Source of the DNA: Ailanthus altissimus
Lineage: Eukaryota; Streptophyta; Magnoliopsida; Sapindales; Simaroubaceae
Direction of reading: 5' to 3'
DNA length: 64,000 bases
Assembly: GCA_946807835.1 (NCBI GenBank)
Contig: OX327699.1
Coordinates: 6,565,001 to 6,629,000, forward strand
Shown here one piece after another: positions 21,698-35,136 of the stretch; positions within the stretch are counted from its first letter, which is position 1, and each line of letters begins with the position of its first letter. Both the position numbers and the translations under genes were made by a program. The notes beneath the pieces are model-generated. The model made no database searches. It was not told where the DNA came from and saw nothing but the letters and a program-made list of their open reading frames with translations.

Positions 21698-22197
21698 TGT
21701 TTTGATTACAAAGCAAGACTTAAAACTAATCAAGAATCATAAACAATACAAGAAACAAATTCTAATCACACAAGAGACCAAGATTTATAGTGGTTCAACC
21801 ACAATTTATGGCTTATAGGTACTTGAGCTCAACAAAGAAGCTCGATCTACATTATTCTTTAGAAAGATTATAGCCCTAAAGTATTACAAGTTCAAGAGAA
21901 CTAATTATAGGACTTAATCTACAAAATGCATGGACTAAATTAAGATAAGTCAAGCAAACCCTAAACTAAGAGAGAGAAAGACGAAGAGAGCATATAAGCC
22001 GTTTTTGCCTAAAAACTTAAAAGACCTAATACAATGAATTTGAATTGAGAACATCACAAATATATATAAGAATGAAATGAGAACGTACTAGCTTAGGGTT
22101 ACAATTTAACAAGTAAAGACTTAAATGCCCCTTCTTACTTAAATGACTTAAAAGCCCATTACACTAATGTATTTACTTTAAGAACTGAAATTTTACA
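21698..22197 (-). repeat. copia B LTR (3' in element orientation)
   Basis: 500 bp, plus-strand start TGTTTTGATTACAAAGC and end GAAATTTTACA. It aligns with 26338-26796. Confidence 0.85.
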
Positions 22198-22299
22198 AAT
22201 TCCACGGTTTCCAAAGTGAATACTTCTACCCAGTGCAGATTTCCACTTCCAAGTGTCATCGCTTTAGTATGTGCATCCTTCATCCTCTGTCTATGTTTA

Positions 22300-23720
22300 A
22301 TAAGCTTAAGCACAATTTAAACTTTCTTTGAGGCAGCACCTTTGTACTCATATTAGTTAAATTTTCTTTTGTAGAGATCTTCTTGAAAATTACTTATCCT
22401 TTAAAGACACCATCTCTAATGAAATAAAATTTCATATTAAAATGCTTAGTTCATTCAGGATAAATAGGATTTTTGTAGAAATACAAAGTACTTTAACTAT
22501 CAGTGTATATAGTTACAATATTATTAAGAATACCCAGTTCATTAAGTAACCCCTGTTACTATATTCATTCTTTTACTACTTCTGTCAGAGCAATATACTC
22601 TACTTCAGTGTTAAAGAGTGCTATAATTGGTAGGAGTTGGAATTTCCAACTCATACGATTCCCACATAAGGTAAAGAAATAAGATGTTGTTGACGTTTTT
22701 TTGTCTCGATCCCCTGCAAAATTAAAGTTTACATACCCAACCAACTCAATATCACAGTTAGTTCCTTTAAACAATAAGCCAAACTCTAATGATCCATTTA
22801 TATATCTTAATAGCCATTTTATGCCTAACCAGTATTCTTTCGTAGACTTTGATATAAACCTAATTAGAACACTAATAGAATGAGCTAAATCTGACCTTGT
22901 ACAAATCATGGAATACATAATAGATCATACTATACTAAAATATAGTACAATACTTATTTCTTCTTTATCATAGGATAGACACTATTTTGAAGAGAAATGA
23001 AAATGTGCTACTTAAGGCATATTTACAGGTTTAGAATTAAACATGCCAAACCTATTAAGAACATTTTCCAGATAGTTCTTTTGTGGCAAAAATAATCTAT
23101 TGTTTGGTCTGTCTCTAATTATTTCTATGCCAAAAAATTTCTTGGCTTTGCCAAAATCTTTCATGTCAAATTCTGATTTTAGAAACCCTTTTAGAGTTAC
23201 TATTTTTTATTTATTACTACCAATTAATAACATGTCATCAATTTATAGTAACACGTAAATCTCATCTTTATTCCTAATCCCTTAAAATAGAAACAACTAT
23301 CAAAGTTGTTTCTCTTAAAACCAACTTTGACTATAAAAAGCATAAACTTTTATACCATTGTCTATGGACTATTTTCAATCCATATAGGGATCTTTTAAGT
23401 AAACACACTAAATCAGTTTTATCATTTTCTTTAAAACCAAAAGCTTTTTTCGTATAAATAGTTTCATCTAATTCACCATGTAAGAACGTAGTTTTAATAT
23501 TTAACTGTTCTAATTCCCAATTAAAATTGGATACTAAAGATAAAACTAGTCTTATAGTGGTATACATCACTATAAGTGAAAAGATCACATTATAATCTAT
23601 TCTTTCCTTTTGAGAGAAATCTCTATCTACTAGTCTAGTTTTAAATCTAACAGGTTCAAATGGTGTGTTTCCTTTCTTTATTTTATACACTCATTTACAA
23701 TTCACTAGTTTCTTATTTAA
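22300..23720 (-). pseudogene. copia B reverse transcriptase and RNase H
   Basis: RT makes cDNA and RNase H removes the template RNA. In minus orientation RT includes RFKTRLVDRDFSQKERIDYN (23690-23580), LEQLNIKTTFLHGELDETIY and LLKRSLYGLK. The catalytic YVDD reads stop-IDD at 23245-23234. RNase H follows at 22918-22565: MYSMICTRSDLAHSISVLIR, WLLRYINGSLEFGLLFKG, FNFAGDRDKKTSTTSYFFTL and FNTEVEYIALTEVVKE. Frameshifts and stops separate the pieces. Confidence 0.9.
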
Positions 23721-23899
23721 GGGCTTAGGAACTAAGATCCATGTTTTATTCTATTTTAATGACTTTATTTCATTACACATAGTAGCATACCATTGACTTG
23801 AGTATTTACTAGTCATTGCCTTATCATAAGAAACAAGTTCAATTTCTTGCATATTTTGAGCAGATATTAAAGCAAAAGCATTTAAGTCATAGGAATCAA

Positions 23900-25400
23900 A
23901 TCTAGAAATGAGTTTAACCTGTCTTCTTTGCTTATCTCTAGCAAGTTAATATGTATCTAGAGTAGAGTCAATTGTCTAGCTAATTGACTCTATTCACCTA
24001 CATTGAGTGGATGATTTAGATCACCACCAATTGATTTTTTAGTGTCTGTTAGTTGAGGAGTTGAAGTTTTTACCTCAAGATGAGTGGTATCTTCTTTAAG
24101 AGGTGTAACAATTTGCTGACCAGTGCTATTTTTCCCTGTATTTTCATTAATAGATTTTAAACATAGCATATTAGCCTCATCAAAGACTGTCTCTACTAGT
24201 CATAATTCTTACACCTGGACTTTCTTTTAACCATAGTCTATAACCCTTTACCCTTTCTGAATATCCTAACAATACACATTTACTACCTCTATGATCAAGC
24301 TTTTCTTCTTTCTTATGAGAATAAGCTCTATAACTAAATATTCTTAAATGAAAATAACTTAGTGGTCTTCGTAACTGTATTTCTTTAGAGATTTAAAGTT
24401 TATTGAACTAGAAGGTGACCTATTTATGAGGGACCAGGCAGTGTTTAATGCCTCACCCCAAAAACCTTTAGCTAACCCTTAGTTAACCAATATGCATTTG
24501 ACCTTATTTAACAATATTATGTTCATGATCTCAAAAATGCCATTTTGTTGAGGCCCATACCTTATTGTACTACGCCTTAAGATTCTGTTTTCTTTACAAA
24601 AATTGTCAAATACTTCATTATAAAATTCAAGTCCATTATCCATTCTAAATGCCTTTAAACTCTTTCTAAATTATTTTTCAACTAACTATTTTCAGTGTTT
24701 GAATATCATAAAGGTATCATTTTTATTTTTAAGTAAATAGACCCACATTGTTTTTGAATGGTCATCTATAATGGACAGAAAATACCTGTTTCCCCCATGG
24801 CTAGTTGTATAAGTAAGTCCCTAAAAATCAACATGAACGTATTCTAAAATGGCTTTAGACTTATAAAAATCGATCTTAAAACTTAGTCTCTGTTTATTGC
24901 TTAAAATACATTGTTTATAAAATTTAATTTTACTTATTTGATCATTACCAAGCAGGCCATGTTTACTAAGTTCAAGTAAACCTTGATCCTTTATGTGACC
25001 AAGTCTTTTATGCCACATTCAAGTAGTATCTAAGTCTTGGCTTATGGAAGAAACATCAAAACTAGTTACTATTTTATCTTGGAGTATATACAAATTATTT
25101 TATTTTTGACCTTTTATTACAACTAAGCCCTCGTGTTATTCTTAATTAGCCATCTTGAAGTTTGCATATGTATCCACCTTCATCTAATACCCCTAAAGAA
25201 ATTAATTTTTTTTTTAAATCTGAAACATACATTCCATTTTCAAAGGTTATGACAATCTCATTATATATTTCAATGGCTATAGTTCATATTCTTTCAACTA
25301 TACAAGGTTGATTATTACCCATTAGAACTTTCCCATAATTGTACTCTTGGTAGCTTTTAAACAAGATTTTCTTATGACACATATGATATGAACAACCTAA
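23900..25400 (-). pseudogene. copia B integrase and linker
   Basis: The zinc-binding part is MWHKRLGHIKDQGLLELSKH followed by FYKQCILSNKQRL (25018-24890), where the first zinc Cys is Tyr. The core has YFLSIIDDHSKTMWVYLLKN, then RMDNGLEFYNEVFDNFCKEN and PQQNGIFEIMN, so the D and E blocks are still readable. Several stops interrupt it, including one directly after HVDF. The linker towards RT is heavily decayed. Confidence 0.85.
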
Positions 25401-26253
25401 ATCTAAAACTCATGATTTTAAGTTATCTTGTATAAAAATAGTAAGTGCATCAGCACTTTCATACCCATCACTAGCAACAGCTACATTAGCATTTACATTA
25501 GGATTTTCTTTCTGCGTTTTAATCCTCTTAAAACAATTTCTCCTAACATGTCATTCTTTCCCACAAAAATAACACCTTCTGGGTCCAGACCTAGATTTAA
25601 ACCTTGATTTGTCTCTAAATTTACTCTTAAACTCTCTCTTGGCATTTCTGCCTTTAACATATAAATTTTCTCCACTATTATTGTCTTTTCTTTCTAGTTT
25701 AATCACTTGTTCTTTAGTCCTTAAAGTAGTAAGGCGTTCATTTAAAAATGATATTTCATAATCATATTTATTTGCAGATTTAACATCTTTAAAGGATGAT
25801 GGTAGTGAGTTTAATAAGATTATAACTTGGTTTTCATCACCTATCGTTTCTCCAGTGTTAGCAAGATCCAAACATATTTTCTTGAAATCTTTTAGGTTCT
25901 CTTCAAGTCCTTTTTTAAAATTTATTTTGTAACCAAACAACTATTCTTTAATCAAAATTTTACTAGAGAGAGATTTAGAGATATAAAGACTTTCAAGTTT
26001 ACCCCATAGACCAGCTGTTGTGGTCTCTTCATTCACCTACCTTAGAATTTTGTCAATCAATTGTAAGATGATTATGCTGTAAGCGATCTTGTCCACTTTT
26101 GTAATTTGATCTACTTTTATTGTTTCTTGTAAAATCTTTGGATCTTACGTTTGTGACCTTTTGTTGAACCAGAAGAGCCTTCATCTTCTTCTTCCATAAG
26201 GCAAAGTCACTATGCCTATCGAACCGTTCAACCTCGAATTGTGTTGAACTCAT
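25385..26253 (-). pseudogene. copia B gag and protease motif
   Basis: The gag start is at 26253 (MSSTQFEVERFDRHSDFALW). After a frameshift near 26150 the frame resumes as FKKGLEENLKDFKKICLDLA and VIILLNSLPSSFKDVKSANK. The knuckle CYFCGKE, stop, HVRRNC lies near 25570-25530. The protease motif VLDLGCSYHMCH follows, with D-L-G for D-S-G (TCA to TTA, 25403-25395). Confidence 0.88.
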
Positions 26254-26324
26254 GACTCTTAAAATGACTCTTTAACCCTAAGAATTAAGAAATGAGTCTT
26301 CGATCTAACAAACCCTAACTTAGA

Positions 26325-26336
26325 GCTCTGATACCA
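26325..26336 (-). promoter_or_regulatory. copia B primer binding site
   Basis: The reverse complement is TGGTATCAGAGC, a perfect initiator tRNA-Met type site one base from the 5' LTR. Confidence 0.9.
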
Positions 26337-26337
26337 C

Positions 26338-26796
26338 TATTATAATTACAATGCATGACTCAAAACTAAGCACGAATTATAATCAATACAAGAAACAAAT
26401 TTCAATCGCACAAGAGACCACGATTTATGGTTTACATCCACTTGAGCTCAATAAATAAGCTCAATCTGCACTATTCCTTAGAAAGATTATAACCCTAGAG
26501 TATTACAAGTTCAAGAGAACTAATTATAGGACTTTATCTACAAATGCATGGACTAAATCAAGAGAACTCAAAAAAATCCTAAATTGAGAGAGAGAAATAC
26601 GAAGAGAGCATAAGCGGTTTTGCATAAAAACTCAAAAGACCTAATACAATGAATTTGAACTGAAAAATTACAAATATATATAAGCATGAAATGGCTGCAT
26701 ATTAGCCTAGAGTTATAATTCAATATGTAAAGACTTAAATGCCCTTTCTTACTCAAATAACTTAAAAATTCATACTTTTGTAACCAGTACTTTACA
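26338..26796 (-). repeat. copia B LTR (5' in element orientation)
   Basis: 459 bp, plus-strand start TATTATAATTACAATGC (TG to TA change) and end GTACTTTACA. Confidence 0.85.
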
Positions 26797-26801
26797 AAAT
26801 G

Positions 26802-29300
26802 TAATCAATGCAAATACTCGTTGTACAACTGTAAAAAAAAATTACTTATTCCAGGCTATGCCGTCTTCTTTCAATCATCACAATCTCCATTTTCAAATTT
26901 ATATACTCTACTATATGGATACACCTAATTTTAAGATAATTGTATAATAACCCACCAAAGTTTTATGATCTTCAAGCTTTTATTGTTGATTAAAATGAAA
27001 TTCTAAACCATCAATACCTTTTTTGTTATGGTTCACACGAAAAACATTCTCTGAGAAATATATGAATTACAAGGAAATTTCAAAGAAACATTTAGTTCAT
27101 ATTTTTAAAATAGATTCTTAAACACTATAACGTAATTTGGATACAATCTCATTGAAGACGGTGACAATGATTTGTAATTACTTTCAAAATTTATAATACA
27201 CACTTTAAATTGCATCTAAAAATTATATCTAAAATGGCACTCAGGATCAAACTCATTCCTTACTTAGAGGTTTTGTAATTATTTTTTGTTGAATAATTTT
27301 ATATCTTAAAATTATCTTTTAATTGATGTAGCATGTGATATATTTTTCTATGACAGGCGTTGATAATTATCATATCATTGATAAGAGAATAAAGTCAATT
27401 ATTACTTAATACATGATAGCAATTAAATAGTGATATATTATACAAACTCTGTGCTTAGGATTATTATGTTTACAGGCGGAAACATGTAGAGACTTTTTTT
27501 TTCTTTGTGATAGTAAAAAATAGAGAAGATCTAGAAGGCTTTTAATAGGAATAAAGGTATAAGTACTGTGATCAATACACTGAAGCAAAAGCTTAACCAA
27601 CAGTATAGTTAGGGCTCATCCACTATCAAATAATTAACAACCGTTTGTTCGTATCATATATACACATGGATCATGTTAATCTTCTCTGTACCATCACTTT
27701 CAGAATTTATTGGATGTCCCCCAAAGAAAGGGGAAAAAATATCAAGGAAATGAGTAAAGCAATGAATTTTAGACTTATTGAAGTTTCTTGAGATATTAAT
27801 TATTATTCCTTGAAAATTTTTGGAGCTTGGCTTCCATTTGGACTAAGGTCCACCATTTTGATAATATGGTTAAGCTTTCACATCGTTGTTTGAGCCAATT
27901 AAATTCTCTTGACAGATTATAATTCTTTTGAGAATGCATGGGTTTCATGATTTTGATGATTTGATGCGGATCTTACCAGCATCTGCACAAAAACACTCCT
28001 TCCATAGCAGGCCAAGTACCATCAAATCATAAATGACAATGATAAGCATAAGCACTGTATCATTTACAATTTGGCCACCATTTACTGAACATAATTTACA
28101 CTGTAAAGTTGGATGGAGACAGTTCATTCTCTTGGCAAGAAGTTCCTGTAACCCTTAACAGAAATGGCATGCCGGTCCCGCAAAAGACGTCCATGGGACC
28201 AATTACTTTGTTTCGTTTGCCTTAAAATATTAATGGTGCTGGAAAGATCTTAAGGCATATGCTCAACAAGGCGTTAAGTCCTCTATGCAACTTATGAAGT
28301 CCTGGAAATGCTTGGATGTTGATGATCATATATATGTAGTAAGTGACATTAGAAAGTGTCACAGTTGATGGCAATAACCTCACATGGAAATTTGCTGGTT
28401 GCTTTCTGTGGATAATGCAATAATGCAGCGTTGCATAAAACACACACACTTTCAGTTGCAGTTGCTGTAAAAAAAATAGTATTATATTAGAAACACTTGC
28501 TTATTTATTTGAAAACGATGATCAGATACGCAGGCTTAAATGCTGATGCTGCTACTTAATTCTGATGTGTAAAATTTATTTAAATATTATTCAACTATAT
28601 ATTAGAACTTGTTAAATATTTGCAATATATTAGAGGATATATAGTTAAATATTTGCAAGATAGAATTATTAATAAGTAAAATATTTAGTGTAAGAGGCAT
28701 ACTATAGAATATTGTTCTAAAGCCAAATGTTCTCTCATAGTGCGGATAGTGATGGATTTATATAACTCTAAGATTCAACCTTATATTTACAACTACTCTC
28801 CTTGACGAGCTCAACCATCGGAAGATCATACTAAATTTCAATTGTCAAAGTTACTCAATAATACAATATGAAAAGTGTATTCTTTTAAAAATTATACATA
28901 TACATAGAACACTTTATTTTCTCTTCTCTTGTTCACACTTATATACTAATTTTAATAAAAGATTAGCCCCCTTAATATAGTAGTAGGTAGTCTAAAATAA
29001 TAACTCAAGAATTAATAAGAGTAATTAAATATATAGTGACTCCATATAATAAAAATACATAAATATTATAACTCTCATAATAATAATATTCTTATAAATA
29101 AATATTTATAACTCTCTAATATTCAGTATATATATAAACCCCCAAATAATGATAATATATAAATGTTGTAACTCACACAATTAACCTAAGTTTATATGGT
29201 TTTAAAAACTTTTCTCCAATAAATTCAACTATAAAACCCCCAAGTACACAAGATGTTTTTGGATTGATTCTCGTTCAAACCATATGATTAAGGTAAGATT
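26802..29300. other. unassigned DNA, no gene recognised
   Basis: Less AT-rich than its surroundings near 27950-28450, where several short minus-strand frames stay open (for example GPMDVFCGTGMPFLLRVTG near 28180). None matches a family that I recognise and no splice pattern was convincing. It could be an old host-gene remnant. Confidence 0.35.
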
Positions 29301-29371
29301 TACTTCAATATTATTGAGATATCAAGCTATGTTCTTCACTTTGACACTACTTTGGCATCAACTAAGTCACA

Positions 29372-29383
29372 ACTCCGATACCA
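29372..29383 (-). promoter_or_regulatory. primer binding site beside the left tandem LTR
   Basis: The reverse complement is TGGTATCGGAGT, one base from the LTR start at 29385. Confidence 0.6.
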
Positions 29384-29384
29384 G

Positions 29385-30172
29385 TTAGATAAGATTTTCT
29401 TTGGTGTGCTCTCTAAAGAAACTCTTTGCACTTGCGGAAGACATAACTCACAAATAATCAAGAATACACAAGATTAACACACTAATAAAAATAAATAAAC
29501 AAACCATAAGATACAAGATATACATAGTTCGACCAAAACGCCTATATCCATTGAGGATCTATAATTTATCTTCTTTTATTGATTAGATCACTAAGTAATT
29601 CTTTTGATTACCATGATATACAAGACCTCTAAATATCTCTATTGTCGACCTCTAAGTATCTCTCTAGATCACTATGATCTTTATAAGACCTTTTAGTATC
29701 TCTCATTCTATAATAAGAGATTTTACGTAAGGAATACAATAATAGTTCGAGCCCCTCTCAAAAGGATCTATAGTGCTTATTGTGTTCATTCATGAACAAA
29801 GACACTATCAAAGGATACACTATAGTGCATCCAGCACTTAGTGCCTACCTAGTGTCTCTATTTTCTTTTATGTTTACCTAGAAACTATAAATTTAGTTAG
29901 AAAAAAAGTCCTTACTTGTAAGAGTCCTAATCCCTTTAAAGAAGTTAATTGAGCTAAAACAAAAAATTCCTATAAGTTACCAGATAAACAGTGCCTGTGT
30001 GAACATTACGACATGAATAATACCCCACAATGTGAATTGTATTCGTTTTTCTGACTTTTCATTTTTCTCCCTCATCTCACAACCTTCTTATACTAGACTT
30101 TTTGCTAACTCTGTATTTAATATCCATCTGAATTCATGCTCAAACATGATTGTTGACTCACCAATTCTAATA
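29385..30172 (-). repeat. left LTR of the tandem pair
   Basis: 788 bp. It shares with the right LTR the phrases CTTTTATTGATTAGATCA, AAGTATCTCTCTAGATCA and CTCTCAAAAGGATCTATAG. Confidence 0.8.
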
Positions 30173-31320
30173 AACATTTTCTTAATTCAAAATCTCTTAT
30201 TGAGCTATTGAACATCATCCCTTCCTTAACTAATGCTCTCTAGTATTATTTATAGTCAAGTCCCAAATTTAATTAAGGCTTATGACTACGGTCTCCAAAG
30301 ATTCCTAAATGATAATTGTTTAGAGTAGCCCTTATGTTGTAATCTCCCATGTCCCTTAGATACTATGACTACAATCCCTTAATGGCTGAAAACTTATTCT
30401 TGCCATTACTACCATTCCCACACATTCTTTTTTAGCCTTGCCATAATTTGAGATAATTTAAAATCTGCTCTATGGTTTGTATCATATCAACAACCCTATT
30501 TTGACTCATACAAGTACTTTTCTTTAAGCACATAGCCTATCTCTATACTTTAGACCTCTCGATCCTTTTGCATTCCTTTTTAGTATTCCTTCTTTTGCCT
30601 TACGAATATCCTTACTTATTCTAATAGTCCTAAGTCCACTAAATTTTTATGAGATTAGAAATAAAATCTCATACCCAGTAACTATTTTTCTTTTTCACAT
30701 GTAGTCTTAATCTTATTATACTAAAAACATATGGCTTAATAAAAGTCATATCTCAACCTTTAATGGATCTACCATTAGTATTTAATGATTTTTTATGACT
30801 CATATTGAAACAATACCCTAAAACTAAAATAGTTTATGTATCAAACACTATTCCTCCAGAAACTCTCATGTTATCAATGTTTTTGCCTAATCATCCTACG
30901 AACTTGCAAATTCACCTTCTCTGTATTTTGGTCTTTCTCTTTGGACTATCCCTTATTAAGTGCCTAGGCACCTTTTGGATCTGCCCTACAATTTTAATTG
31001 GTCTTTTTATTTATGTTGTGTTCAATCTGAAAGATTCTTTTGACTTAGATCTAGATGATGTCATCTTTTTGGTAGTCTATTCAAAAGTGGTCTCTAATAG
31101 AAAACTCCCCAATAAGGCCATCATATTTTCCTCTTTCAGATAACCATATTTTTCATAATTCTTCCTTTATATTGTGAGTCCCCGTGGTTGATAACATTTG
31201 CTCTGCAATTTGACTCTACTACTTATGCTCTGCAATCTGGACCTCTACCAAAACTCCCATACTAGTTTATTGAACTATCAAGCTATGCTCTTCAATGTGA
31301 CACTATAGCTCTGATATTAG

Positions 31321-32121
31321 TTTGATAAGATTTCCTTTGGTATGCTCTCCAAAGAAACCTTTTACGTATGTGAAAGAATTAACTCACAAATAATTAAAAA
31401 CATATAAGATTAACACACCAATAAAGATAAAGAAACAAACCACAAGACATACGATATACGTAGTTCGACCTAAATGCCTATATCCATGGGGGATCTGTGA
31501 TTCAGCTTCTTTTATTGATTAGATCATAATAATCATACAAGACTTCTTAGTATCTCTCATTGTAAACCTTAAGTATCTCTCTAGATCATTATGATCTTTA
31601 CAAACTTTCAGTATCTCCCACCCAATAAGAGATTTTACCTAAAGATTACAAGAATAGCCTGAATCTCTCTCAAAAGGATCTATGGTACTCTTTTTGTTTA
31701 CTCAAGAACAAAGATACCTTCAAAATTTACACCCTAGTGCATCCCGTACTTAGTGCCTACCTAGCGCCTCTATTCTCTCTTATGTTTATATTTTGGTACT
31801 TTAGATTATTTGCTATCTCTAAGGGTTTTGTAATGGTTTATATAGTATATAATAAGTCCCTAGAAATCTTAAATCTAGTTGGAAGAAAAGTCCTTACTTG
31901 TACAAGATCTAATCTCACTTAAAGAAGTTAATCGAGTCAAAATAAAAAATTTCTATAAGTTGCCACATAAATAGTACCCCAGGAATAATACCTATTCTTT
32001 TGACTTTTATTTTTGCTTGCTCATCACATAACTTTCTTATACTAGACTTCTTGCTTACTCTATATTTGGTATCCATTTCAATTCATACTCATACATGATT
32101 ATTGAATTACCAATTCTAACA
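31321..32121 (-). repeat. right LTR of the tandem pair
   Basis: 801 bp copy of 29385-30172, ending ACCAATTCTAACA. No target duplication was found. Confidence 0.8.
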
Positions 32122-32129
32122 AATATTGA

Positions 32130-33660
32130 TGTTCTTCAAATTAACAAAAGAATAAAGAATTTGACATACGTGCCCGTAAAATTTATTCTAAAACTTACAA
32201 CCAAGATTGTGCTTGTAAAATAATTGGACTCTAGTTCTACAAGACAGTAAAGAAGAGCTTATGATGGAAGGAAATGCATTTTAATCATGATGCATTTCAA
32301 GGGATTGGCTTACCTTCTTGAGAGAAATTCAATTCGCTCCATATACAGATAAGATTATTTTACGCTTAAAATAATGAAAATTCTTATGGATGTCAGAAAA
32401 TTTTAAAATGTGGATTTGAATTGTATAACATTGTATAATTCAAATTTGTATTTTAAAATGTGTAGACATCACACTTTAGAATGACTAAACCATAAAATAA
32501 TACATCTTATATAGATTACTATATAACTTTTGTGTTTAAATGCTGTGAAAGAAACAATGAGCGGTTGACTTTTTGTATTTATGGTCCTTAACAAACTTCC
32601 ACAAAGCAAAGATACTTGTTAATTAGAAAATAAAAGAGGGAAAAAAAATAAGGCTAAGAAGGTGAATTTACGTATATAGACTGCCAAAAACTAAACGAAA
32701 CATATTGAAATGCAGTGATAAAGAGAGATCAATTATGGGCAGAAAAAGCAAGTTGCAAATTGTTTCAATATATGCGTCTTGTATTCAGTTCATTGATGTT
32801 GACTGACAGCAAAAATTCAGCAACTCCACATGACATGCCTGCCTGGAAAATCTAGCTGAGTGCGCTTTATTACAATGGGGATGTCATTGCAGTACACTTA
32901 CAATTGCCTGCTTTTTCACTTTTTTTTTTTAATTTTGTGTCGATGTAGCTTAGCTGGAGAACTTTCGTAACACTATCACAAATAAGAAATAAGTTCAGCT
33001 TTTTATTGCTAATCGTTACCCATTTGGCTTGAATTTTTGTTTCTACATCTTGATTAATTCAATTTACTTTCCAACTTTGGACTTTAAGTTGTAACAAACA
33101 AGCCATTGAACGTTTTATATATCGGATAGATGATGCATGTACGTCGAATCAAAGAAAGAGCTAGTTCCTTATGTAACCAAAAAGAATAACAAGTTGCATG
33201 ATATGCTGCCCAAAAGAAGAATAAAGAAAGAGAGAAAGTATTTCAAAGAAAAAGTAGTAGTAAAGGAGTTGCATGATGGTATAAAGAGGGTTGTGGCTCT
33301 CTTTAGACCATGAAACGACGAAGCAAGTAAGTGAGAGTAAAAGCTTTCACTATTCACATAACTGGTGTATGTCCCATTGTAGACAAGCTTTGTTGAGTTT
33401 TTATCTCGCTCCTCCCATATGTTAAATTTAATACTAAGTCGGGAGAGCTAGTGGCTCATCTTTGTGCTTTTTGGATCAAAATACAGAGTCGCAGAAACCA
33501 TATACATAAGTCAACTTGAATGAGAAGCTTCCTGAGTACTTCATTTCTAAAAAACATTATGATTACTTTGATGTGGTTCCTACGCAAATTCCTGAACTGT
33601 GTTGCAAGTACTGATAAGTTCTTGGGACTTTTGCTGCTCTGTTTTTTTATTTTTATTTTT
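32130..33660. other. unassigned DNA
   Basis: No coding frame or repeat structure that I recognise. A 62-codon hydrophobic frame on the minus strand at 33169-33357 has no supporting features. Confidence 0.4.
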
Positions 33661-33667
33661 TATGAGT

Positions 33668-35136
33668 TGTTGTCCTACATTAGTTAAGAGTGAAAAAATA
33701 GTAAAGTTTAAAAGAAAAATGGCTATATTCCTTAATAAGTTAGTCTTTTGGGTTAGATGTTTGGATCATAAGCTCAATTCCTTAACTTTGGTATCAGAGC
33801 TAAGTTCTAAGGTCTAAAAAAAAAGATAGGCTCAATGTGTCGACCGAAAAGATCGATGTTACTCCCCCACCGGAGGAGGTTTTGTTTGAGGAGAAGAAAA
33901 TCAAGTTCAAATATATTATCGTCAAAGAAAAAGAGATAGAGTAAAGTTCAATATCTGCTTAAGAGTAACCCTTGATTTGGGTTGATGTTGCACTCAAAAT
34001 GTTTTAGGAATAGAATTGTCCCAATAATTAAAAATCTTAATTGATTTTTTTTAAAAAAAAAACTCAATGAAATGGATCTAAAAAGGTGCAAGGTTAAAAA
34101 AAAACAATAAGAGCGTGTTAGAAAAAAAGTTTGCCTACAAAGTTTTAGGTAGATTGATTATCATAAAAAGCCTTAAGTAAGTAGATATATAATTTCTACA
34201 TAGGAGAAACTATAATTTAGCTTAAGGAAAGCCAAAAATAATAAAAAAATAAACCAAATTAACATAATCTATTGAAGATATATAAAAATTTGGTTTAACA
34301 AATGCGAAACCTAAATTACTCATATTTGAGTGGGATTAAGAGATTCTTAAATTAATTGTTTCCTTGTAGGTTTATCTTATTAAAGTTAGAGTCAAAATTA
34401 CTCGATTGATAGATAGAGGTTCTGATAGATGCTCGATGACTGATACTGAGAAGGATTTATGGGAAGAAACTCCTATGACCTCGCTTCCTTGGGCGAACTT
34501 CCACTAAATGTAGCCCTTCTTCTTTCATCAGCTAATTGTACAAGGTCTAAGAATATAAATTTAATAAAGAATTAGATATTACTCACTATATAAAGAGTCT
34601 AGAAGAACAATAAAAAAAACTACGAGAGAGAAACTAAGGAGTCACGTAGAAAATATTTAAAATACTCTTGTATTTTATGTTATAAGATTATAGTAAATTA
34701 TTCTCTCATCTGTTAATGTAGTCCAAATTAGGATGAATCACGTTAAATTTTTTATGTTCTTTGTATGAATTTTTATTCTTGATGTTTGATATACTTTTAT
34801 TATATTTTCTAAACAAGTTATAAGAGTAAAAATATTAATAAGTAGTACCAAAGCCAACTAATAAGTAGTAATAGAGCAAACTAATAGTATCAGAGTTGGG
34901 TTCTAAGGTAAAATAAGTTCTAAGGTCCCAAAAAAAACAATGGACTCAGTGTGTTAAATAAAAGGGTTGTTATTGCTCCCCACCAATAGAGGTTTCGTTC
35001 AAAGGGCGGATTATTATGTTGTCCCACATTGGTCAATAGTAGGACGGTAGTACAAATTATAAGGAGAATGGCTACTCCACCTAAAAGGCTAGGTTTTTAG
35101 GTTAAATATTTAGACCTTAGACCTAATCCCTTAACA
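33668..35136 (+). mobile_element. rearranged TRIM-like cluster
   Basis: Two 120-bp LTR-like copies, 33668-33787 (TGTTGTCCTACATTAG) and 35017-35136 (TGTTGTCCCACATTGG), share GAATGGCTACTCC-type and TTAGGTTA-type blocks. The first is followed by a perfect primer site TGGTATCAGAGC (33789-33800) and internal sequence to about 33895. Another copy of that internal sequence (about 34887-35010) leads into AAAGGGCGGATTATTA, a polypurine-like tract, before the second LTR. That LTR is itself followed by TAGTATCAAAGC, a decayed primer site. The middle, about 33.9-34.9 kb, carries other LTR-like sequence. Tandem or shuffled copies explain this best. Confidence 0.65.
33789..33800 (+). promoter_or_regulatory. 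TRIM-like primer binding site
   Basis: TGGTATCAGAGC, perfect initiator tRNA-Met type site just after the 120-bp LTR. Confidence 0.85.

Larger units (their letters stand above)
21698..26796 (-). mobile_element. copia B, full-length Ty1/copia retrotransposon (dead)
   Basis: LTRs at 21698-22197 and 26338-26796, minus-strand polyprotein between. The primer site TGGTATCAGAGC is perfect at 26336-26325, one base from the LTR. A polypurine-like tract GGAAACCGTGGAATT (22212-22198) abuts the other LTR. Flanks AATTG (21693-21697) and AAATG (26797-26801) look like a target duplication with one mismatch. Length is 5.1 kb, normal for the superfamily. Confidence 0.9.
29385..32121 (-). mobile_element. non-autonomous LTR element in a tandem-LTR arrangement
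   Basis: Two direct repeats of about 790-800 bp (29385-30172 and 31321-32121) flank 1.15 kb in which I see no polyprotein. Each repeat has a primer-site-like sequence immediately to its left, the second decayed (31319-31308, TAATATCAGAGC). The 70 bp left of each is also similar (ATCAAGCTATGTTCTTCA, ATCAAGCTATGCTCTTCA). An ordinary element would have a primer site beside only one LTR, so the left LTR belongs to a tandem or recombined unit. The left LTR ends TAATA and the right TAACA. Confidence 0.7.

Noticed and set aside
27945..28449. Possible host gene on the minus strand
   Set aside because: Several short open frames but no recognisable domain, start or splice series; left as unassigned DNA.
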